A stretch of DNA of 64,000 bases from Comamonas testosteroni ATCC 11996 (lineage in GTDB: Bacteria > Pseudomonadota > Gammaproteobacteria > Burkholderiales > Burkholderiaceae_C), in assembly GCF_000241525.1 (NCBI RefSeq), contig NZ_AHIL01000012.1:248001-312000 (forward strand), read 5' to 3'. A program made the position numbers and the translations under genes. How positions within the stretch are numbered: position 1 is the first letter of the stretch; every line of letters begins with the position of its first letter. Shown here piece by piece: positions 58,895 to 64,000 of the stretch. The notes below the pieces were generated by a model. That model made no database searches, was not told the origin of the DNA, and was given only the letters and a program-made list of their open reading frames with translations.

Positions 58895-59845
58895 TCAATC
58901 TGCGATTTCGGGCAGTCCGAAGTGCTGCAGCAGGCATGCCTCGGCCTGTGCAAGCATGGCCTGCAGGCCTTGCCGTGTGGAGCTGGCCATGTGCGGCGTC
59001 AGCACCGTATTGGGCAGGTCGATCAATGCCTCAGGCACTTGCGGCTCATGTGCAAACACATCGAGTGCCGCCGCCGCAATCGTGCGTTCCTGCAGAGCCT
59101 GCTGCAATGCCGCTTCATCGACGATGGAGCCGCGCCCCACGTTCACCAGCACGCCCTGCGGCCCCAGGGCCTGCAGCACGCGGGCATCGATCAGCCCCCG
59201 GGTTGCAGGCCCGCCGCTGGCGCAGACCACGAGAAAATCCACCTCGGCGGCCAGCTCCAGCACGCTGTCACACCAGCGGTACGGCACATCGTTCTTGGGA
59301 GCGCGTCCCGTATAGGCAATCGACATATCAAAGGCCTGCGAGCGCCTGGCCACGGCACGGCCGATGCGCCCCAGGCCGACGATGCCCATACGTTGCCCCG
59401 AAAAGCGCAGGGTGGGCGGATACCGCCCTTGCAGCCAGCGCCCCTGCCGCACAAACTCATGGGCCTGCACGATCTGCCGCGTGGCAGCCAGCAGCAGGGC
59501 CAGCGTGTGATCGGCGATGTCTTCGGCACAGACCTCGGGCGCCTTGCTCACCTTGATGCCCAGTTCTGCGGCTGCGTCGAGATCGATGCCGTCCCGGCCC
59601 ACGCCGATGACGACGATCAGCTCCAGCGCCGGCCACTGCCGCATCTGTTCCCGGCTGACGATGGACTGGGCATTGCACAGCATGGCTCGCACCTGAGCGC
59701 ACAGCTCGCTGCGCCGGGCGCTGCCGATCCCGGCTGCCTCAAGCAGCTCGAACTGCCGCTGCAGTCTCTCGTGCATGGCTGGCGCCAGCGCCGTGTGAAG
59801 CAGCAGCAGGGGACGCTGCGGGTTCGGTGATTCATGGATGGACAT
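58895..59845 (-). CDS. D-isomer-specific 2-hydroxyacid dehydrogenase
   Basis: 316 residues. NAD(P)-binding motif GIVGLGRIGRAVARR (about 152-166), followed by substrate-domain signature VVIGVGRDGIDLDAAAELGIKV, catalytic Arg in VVCASGGPATRGLI, Glu in LVNVGRGSIVDEAAL, and His in LTPHMASST. These enzymes reduce 2-oxoacids such as glyoxylate, hydroxypyruvate or similar. GGAAG precedes the ATG. It is downstream of the class II aldolase gene on the same strand after a 69-base gap, likely one transcript with it and the TauD-like gene. Confidence 0.9.
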   Translation of the reverse strand: MSIHESPNPQRPLLLLHTALAPAMHERLQRQFELLEAAGIGSARRSELCAQVRAMLCNAQSIVSREQMRQWPALELIVVIGVGRDGIDLDAAAELGIKVSKAPEVCAEDIADHTLALLLAATRQIVQAHEFVRQGRWLQGRYPPTLRFSGQRMGIVGLGRIGRAVARRSQAFDMSIAYTGRAPKNDVPYRWCDSVLELAAEVDFLVVCASGGPATRGLIDARVLQALGPQGVLVNVGRGSIVDEAALQQALQERTIAAAALDVFAHEPQVPEALIDLPNTVLTPHMASSTRQGLQAMLAQAEACLLQHFGLPEIAD

Positions 59846-59914
59846 GGGAGGGCTTCCGGTTGATCGATGCAGTCTTCGCTTCCCGCCAGCAGCGGGCGCA
59901 AAGCAAAAGCGGGC

Positions 59915-60685
59915 CTACTCCAGCACGCCGGGATCGCGGCGAATTTCCTCGCGGCACATGGCCTCCCAGAGGAAGGGAAATCCGTTGAGGTCGGTGCGCG
60001 CTCCGGTCGCCTGGATCACTGCATCGCTCAAGGGGGTGCCGCCACCGAGCGCCTGCACCCGCCAGGCCAGGCGGCAGCGCCACTCCAGCGTGATGGCACG
60101 CAGATGCGCCTGTCGAATGCTCTCGCCCACCACCAGCGCACCATGATTGGCCAGCAGCGCCCATTTGCTCTGGCCCAATGCGCTGGCCACGGCATTGCCC
60201 AGCTCGCGCTGCTCCACCGTGCCCCGGTATTCGTCATAGACCACGGGGTCGGTATCGACCAGGGCCGAGGTCTGGTCATACACCGGCGGCACCTTGCCCG
60301 TGGCCGACCAGACCGAGCTCCACTCGGGATGGTTGTGGATGACCACGCGCACATCGTGGCGCTTTTCATGCACGTCCATGTGCAGCCGGATGGCCGGAGT
60401 GATGTTCCAGTCGCCCTCGATCACCTGGCCTTGCGCATCCAGTCTCAGGATGTCCGAGGCCGTCAGCTCGCTCCAGGTCAGCTCCCAGGGATTGGCAAGA
60501 TAGCTGCCGTCATCCAGGCGCAGCGTGATGTGGCCCGCGATATGGTCGTTATAGCCTTCGCGCGAGAGCACGCGGCACAACAGCGCAAGCTGCTGGCGAT
60601 CACCGAGCGCTGGCAGCAGCGGCTTGCGGCCCGGACGCGGCGCGTATCTGGACAGCAGCTCCTGGTTTATTCCGTCGTGGCGCAT
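59915..60685 (-). CDS. Class II aldolase/adducin family protein
   Basis: 256 residues starting MRHDGINQELLSRYAPRPGRK, with an AGGAGG site eight bases before the ATG. The aldolase II fold shows the metal His pair in VVIHNHPEWSSVWS and further His in GHITLRLDDGSYL and LLANHGALVVG. Related enzymes act on sugar phosphates, aldulosonates or related hydroxy-acids. The gene starts within the end of the upstream TauD-like gene (19-base overlap), so the two are coupled. Substrate unknown. Confidence 0.88.
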   Translation of the reverse strand: MRHDGINQELLSRYAPRPGRKPLLPALGDRQQLALLCRVLSREGYNDHIAGHITLRLDDGSYLANPWELTWSELTASDILRLDAQGQVIEGDWNITPAIRLHMDVHEKRHDVRVVIHNHPEWSSVWSATGKVPPVYDQTSALVDTDPVVYDEYRGTVEQRELGNAVASALGQSKWALLANHGALVVGESIRQAHLRAITLEWRCRLAWRVQALGGGTPLSDAVIQATGARTDLNGFPFLWEAMCREEIRRDPGVLE

Positions 60686-61548
60686 GCTGCCTCCTGTTCG
60701 TGGTGCTTCTGGGCGGCAACGCCCTGGCGTGCAAACACTGATGCCCGGTGCATGCGACGCTGGTGCGGCGCATAGTCCATGATGGCGTTGTGCACCACGC
60801 TGCGGTTGTCCCAGATCACCATATCGCCCAGCGCCCAGCGGTGCTTGAACAGGAACTCCACCTGCATGCAGTGCGCATGCAGATAGGCCAGGATGGCACG
60901 GCTTTCGGCCTGTGGCAGACCATCTATATGCGTGACATAGGTGGGGCTGACGTAGAGCGCCTTGCGCCCCGTGAGCGGATGCACTTGCACCATGGGGTGC
61001 AACTGGCGACGGTTTTGCGCGACCACTTCCACATAGCGCTCATGCGTGCAGATGCCATGCTGCAGCGCCGCCGTCATGGGGCTGTTCATGTCATGCCAGG
61101 CACTCAGACCATCGAGGTACTGCTTCATCTGCGGCGACAGCGCATCGTAGGCACTGGTCATGCTGATCCAGCAGGTATCACCTCCCGTGGGCGGCAGGAT
61201 GCGCGCATGGGTCATGGTGACGACGGGCGGACTGGGCAGAAAGCTCTCGTCGTGGTGCCACATATCGGCGCGGTCGCCGAGCTTGGAGTCTATGACTGTG
61301 ATCTGCTCATAGCCCTGGCCCAGATTGGGATAGAAGGTATGGACTTCGGCCTCGCCAAAATGACGGGCAATCGCCAGATGCTGGTCGGGCGTCATATCGG
61401 GCACATGCAGCACCAGTGCTTCATGTCTGAGCAGGGCGGCTTCCAACTCCTGCAAGGTTTGCGCAGACAACGGGTCTGCCAGGTCCAGCTTCAGCACTTC
61501 GGCACCGATGCGCGGGCCGAGAATCCGAACCGAGATGGGGGATGACAT
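60667..61548 (-). CDS. TauD/TfdA-type Fe(II)/2-oxoglutarate dioxygenase
   Basis: 293 residues. The iron triad is visible: His and Asp in MWHHDESFLPSPP (about residues 97-101) and the distal His in WDNRSVVHNAIMDY (about 252), with 2-oxoglutarate-binding Arg in QRRMHRASVF. GADMTHAR-like VVTMTHARILPPTGGDTCW fits the TauD/TfdA family. It hydroxylates an unknown substrate, coupling to oxidation of 2-oxoglutarate. First gene of a three-gene minus-strand group with the aldolase and the hydroxyacid dehydrogenase; divergent from a TetR regulator with 244 bases between. Confidence 0.9.
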   Translation of the reverse strand: MSSPISVRILGPRIGAEVLKLDLADPLSAQTLQELEAALLRHEALVLHVPDMTPDQHLAIARHFGEAEVHTFYPNLGQGYEQITVIDSKLGDRADMWHHDESFLPSPPVVTMTHARILPPTGGDTCWISMTSAYDALSPQMKQYLDGLSAWHDMNSPMTAALQHGICTHERYVEVVAQNRRQLHPMVQVHPLTGRKALYVSPTYVTHIDGLPQAESRAILAYLHAHCMQVEFLFKHRWALGDMVIWDNRSVVHNAIMDYAPHQRRMHRASVFARQGVAAQKHHEQEAACATTE

Positions 61549-61792
61549 GGGCTTTCTCCTCTATGCAATGTCTTGCCCGAGTGCAGTGCTCCTGTCTCCT
61601 GCACAGCGTCTGCCTCAGGCTCTGTCGGGCCGCTCCTTAGCGCTAGGATGGTGAGCAGCCTGGTACAAAGTCTAGGCAGAGGGAGTGCGTTTTTCCACTC
61701 GCATTCCGGCCCCCTCAAAGACGTCGCAAGTCATTGATGGAAAAAGAAAAAATCAGCACCAACAGATAAACCGAGGACAGGACTTGCATTTC

Positions 61793-62446
61793 ATGGACGC
61801 GCCCACCACCCCACGCCCCAAGGACCAGTTGCCGCAACCGCGCAAACAGCCTGTACAGGCACGCTCCAGAGCGCTGGTCGATGCCATTGCCGAAGCCTGT
61901 TTGCGCCTCCTCGAAAAAGAGGGAGAGGACGCTCTCACGGTCAATCGCATTGCAGAAGTTTCGGGTGCTGCCGTGGGCTCCATCTACCAATACTTTCCCA
62001 ACAAGGAGTCCATGATTGCGGCAGTGTATGAACGCCTGCTCAATCAGGAATCCGAGCAGCTTTTCCAGATGCGCGAGCAGTTGCAGGGTCTGCCGCTCGA
62101 AGCCATATTGCGCCAGATCTTTGCGAACATGATTCGGGTCGAGCAGCGCCTGCATCAGCTCAGCCATGCTTTCCATGCGCGCTATCGCACGGCATTGCAT
62201 CTGGGCCTGTGGCATGCACCGCAGGCCAGCCGGGAGGAATTCATCAACACCACCTGGCTGCCACTGCTGCAGATGCATGGCTCGCAGGTACAGACCGACA
62301 ACCTGCCACTGGCTGCCTATCTGCTGGGCCAGGGCCTGCGCGAGATCATTCACAGCGCCGTGCACGATGTGCCGCAGCAGGCCCGCTCACCCGAGTTTCT
62401 CGACGCACTGGTGGCCATGGCCATGAGCTGCGTGAAACGAGGCTAG
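61793..62446 (+). CDS. TetR family regulator
   Basis: 217 residues from ATG 61793 (MDAPTTPRPKDQLPQPRKQPVQARS), with GAGGA about 15 bases upstream; the frame extends upstream but without a plausible start. Helix-turn-helix: ALVDAIAEACLRLLEKEGEDALTVNRIAEVSGAAVGSIYQYFPNKESMIAAVYERLL. The C-terminal ligand domain is helical and not conserved. It is divergent from the TauD-like operon, which it probably controls. A TAGCGCTA palindrome at about 61639-61646 lies in the shared intergenic region and is a possible binding site. Confidence 0.88.
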   Translation: MDAPTTPRPKDQLPQPRKQPVQARSRALVDAIAEACLRLLEKEGEDALTVNRIAEVSGAAVGSIYQYFPNKESMIAAVYERLLNQESEQLFQMREQLQGLPLEAILRQIFANMIRVEQRLHQLSHAFHARYRTALHLGLWHAPQASREEFINTTWLPLLQMHGSQVQTDNLPLAAYLLGQGLREIIHSAVHDVPQQARSPEFLDALVAMAMSCVKRG

Positions 62447-62477
62447 AAAAACAAAGCGCGACACAGAGGTCGCGCTT
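62447..62477 (-). terminator. Intrinsic terminator after the carboxylase gene
   Basis: Perfect 9-bp stem AAGCGCGAC (62454-62462) / GTCGCGCTT (62469-62477) with loop ACAGAG; on the minus strand it is followed by TGTTTTT. It abuts the TetR stop codon. Confidence 0.8.
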
Positions 62478-62496
62478 CGAGCGGGGCTGGCTATGT

Positions 62497-64000
62497 CTAG
62501 CGGATATGCGCGATCACGGCGCTCAAGGTCTGCGCAGAGCCGGCCTGCGCGGCCAATGTGACACGACCGCTCTTGTGGGCCGAGACCTGCATTTCCATTT
62601 TCATGGCCTCCATCACGGCGATCACATCGCCTTCCTTGACCTCATCGCCATCGGCAACCTTCCAGGCATGCAGATTGCCGGCAATCGGCGAGATGACCGC
62701 GTCAGGGTCCACGCTTTGCTGCGCGGCGGCCTGAGCCACGCCCGTCGTCGGCGCAGACAGACCTTGCAGCAGCATGGCGGGCAGGCCCAGCTGGACGCGG
62801 CGGCCGTCGATCTCGATGGCGGTGCGCAGCAGGCTTGTGTCGGCCACAGGTTCGGCGCGGGCTGCCTCTGCCAGCGGCTCGGCAAACTCGGTCTCGATCC
62901 AGCGGGTGTGGACATTGAAGCCCATCGTCCCCACGAAGTCGGCCTGATTCAGCACGGCTTTGTGGAAGGGCAGCACCGAAGCCACACCCTCGATGCGGAA
63001 CTCGGCCAGCGCGCGGCGCGCACGGGCCAGGGCCTGCTCGCGCGTGGCCCCGGTGACGATGAGCTTGGCCATCATGGAGTCAAACGTTCCGGGGATCACC
63101 GAGCCGGTTTCGACACCCGAATCGAGTCGCACGCCCGGCCCCGAAGGTGGGGCAAAACGCGTGATCAGACCCGGGGTAGGCAAAAAGCCGCGCCCCACAT
63201 CTTCGGCATTGATGCGGAACTCGATGGAGTGGGCGCGCGGCGGCGGAGTCTGCGTGAATGACAGTGGCAAGCCATCGGCCACGCGCAGCTGTTCCTGCAC
63301 CAGATCGATGCCCGTGGTTTCCTCGGTCACGGTGTGCTCGACCTGCAAGCGGGTATTGACCTCGAGGAAGGAGATGGCGCCATTGCCGCTGAGCAGGAAT
63401 TCCACGGTTCCGGCGCTGATATAGCCTGCCTGCGCACAGATAGCCTTCGCCGCACTGTGAATGCGTTCACGCTGCGCCTCGGTGATGAAGGGTGCGGGCG
63501 CTTCTTCCACCAGCTTCTGGTTGCGGCGCTGCAGCGAACAGTCGCGCGTGCCCAGCACCACCACATTGCCGTGCGTGTCGGCAATCACCTGCGCCTCGAT
63601 GTGGCGCGGCTTGTCGAGGAACTGCTCCACAAAGCATTCGCCGCGGCCGAAAGCCGTCACGGCCTCGCGCACGGCAGAGGCATACAGCTCGGCCACTTCG
63701 TCCATGCGCCAGGCGATCTTCATGCCACGGCCACCGCCGCCAAAAGCGGCCTTGATGATGATGGGCAGACCATGCTGCTGGGCAAAGGCCAGCACTTCGT
63801 CGGCATCCTTGACGGGATCGGGCGTGCCGGCCACCAGCGGCGCTCCGACCTGCAGCGCAATCTTGCGCGCCTCGACCTTGTCGCCCAGCTTGGCAATGGT
63901 GTCGGGGCGCGGGCCGATCCAGATCAGACCCGCATCCAGCACGGCCTGCGCAAAGGCTTCGCTCTCGGACAGAAAGCCATAGCCGGGATGAACGGCGTCG
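62497..64000 (-). CDS. Biotin carboxylase / biotin carrier fusion subunit (acyl-CoA carboxylase alpha), N-terminus missing
   Basis: The frame runs from the window edge (...[18 protein letters not shown]) to TAG 62497, giving about 500 residues; the first 70 or so residues lie outside. The carboxylase core has ATP-grasp features [16 protein letters not shown], the [19 protein letters not shown] segment, [22 protein letters not shown], and [17 protein letters not shown]. After the B/C domains comes the carrier domain with the biotin lysine in [11 protein letters not shown] (about 30 residues from the end). It loads CO2 on biotin for a separate carboxyltransferase. Acetyl-, propionyl- or methylcrotonyl-CoA type cannot be told from this part. 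Confidence 0.92.
   Translation of the reverse strand, partial: DAVHPGYGFLSESEAFAQAVLDAGLIWIGPRPDTIAKLGDKVEARKIALQVGAPLVAGTPDPVKDADEVLAFAQQHGLPIIIKAAFGGGGRGMKIAWRMDEVAELYASAVREAVTAFGRGECFVEQFLDKPRHIEAQVIADTHGNVVVLGTRDCSLQRRNQKLVEEAPAPFITEAQRERIHSAAKAICAQAGYISAGTVEFLLSGNGAISFLEVNTRLQVEHTVTEETTGIDLVQEQLRVADGLPLSFTQTPPPRAHSIEFRINAEDVGRGFLPTPGLITRFAPPSGPGVRLDSGVETGSVIPGTFDSMMAKLIVTGATREQALARARRALAEFRIEGVASVLPFHKAVLNQADFVGTMGFNVHTRWIETEFAEPLAEAARAEPVADTSLLRTAIEIDGRRVQLGLPAMLLQGLSAPTTGVAQAAAQQSVDPDAVISPIAGNLHAWKVADGDEVKEGDVIAVMEAMKMEMQVSAHKSGRVTLAAQAGSAQTLSAVIAHIR

Noticed and set aside
1..64000. CRISPR array, prophage, integron or tRNA genes
   Set aside because: No regularly spaced repeats with unique spacers, no integrase, capsid or transposase proteins, and no cloverleaf-like sequence were seen on either strand.

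Overview
The window is a stretch of GC-rich chromosome from a beta-proteobacterium. Gene content suggests Comamonadaceae, most likely Comamonas or a close relative: a cyanophycin locus with its own ABC exporter-like gene, Bug-type binding proteins, a PorB-like porin, AT-rich 'GATAGCT' intergenic repeats and GC-rich intergenic repeats. It is dense, ordinary-looking chromosome; I see no prophage, transposase, CRISPR array, rRNA or tRNA. The 5' edge cuts a 5'-nucleotidase gene and the 3' edge cuts a biotin carboxylase gene.

Layout. 0-2 kb: 5'-nucleotidase end, EF-hand protein, hypothetical protein. 1.5-9.4 kb: cyanophycin block, with DUF1854 protein and ABC ATPase/permease on the minus strand, divergent from two cyanophycin synthetases. 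9.7-12.5 kb: DUF2946 protein and a TonB receptor, possibly for copper. 12.5-19.9 kb: MFS transporter, CreA, LysR/YeiH pair and MarR/FUSC pair. 19.9-26.3 kb: minus-strand operon of TonB receptor, TupA-like binding protein, DUF2478, and FecB/FecCD/FecE-type importer, headed by a ModE-like palindrome. 26.5-40.1 kb: aldehyde dehydrogenase, then the nitrate/nitrite assimilation block. 40.1-50.3 kb: DUF2809, Bug protein, two unusual Hsp70s, porin, DUF2760, amino-acid binding protein. 50.4-54.2 kb: LysR beside an HglS/aminotransferase pair for 2-aminoadipate degradation. 54.5-64 kb: beta-helix repeat protein, riboflavin synthase, CopA with a CueR-type promoter, a hydroxyacid dehydrogenase/aldolase/TauD-like group, TetR, and the carboxylase.

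How it fits together. The nitrate block reads, in transcription order, nasR - nrtABC - nirB - nirD - nasA - cobA: regulator, uptake, nitrite reductase, nitrate reductase, and the methyltransferase that begins siroheme synthesis. Two separate leaders, before nrtA and before nirB, each show a sigma-54 promoter, two small hairpins with six-base loops carrying A at position 1 and G at position 4, and an intrinsic terminator that overlaps the second hairpin. This is the arrangement expected for ANTAR antitermination by the NIT-ANTAR protein encoded next door. NasA is a molybdoenzyme, and the neighbouring TonB/FecBCD operon carries the Mo-type operator and a tungstate/molybdate-type binding protein. 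I infer it is an outer-membrane-to-cytoplasm molybdate or tungstate uptake system under ModE control; this is the best candidate in the window for an undescribed system.

All functional calls come from reading the sequence and family knowledge; no searches were run.
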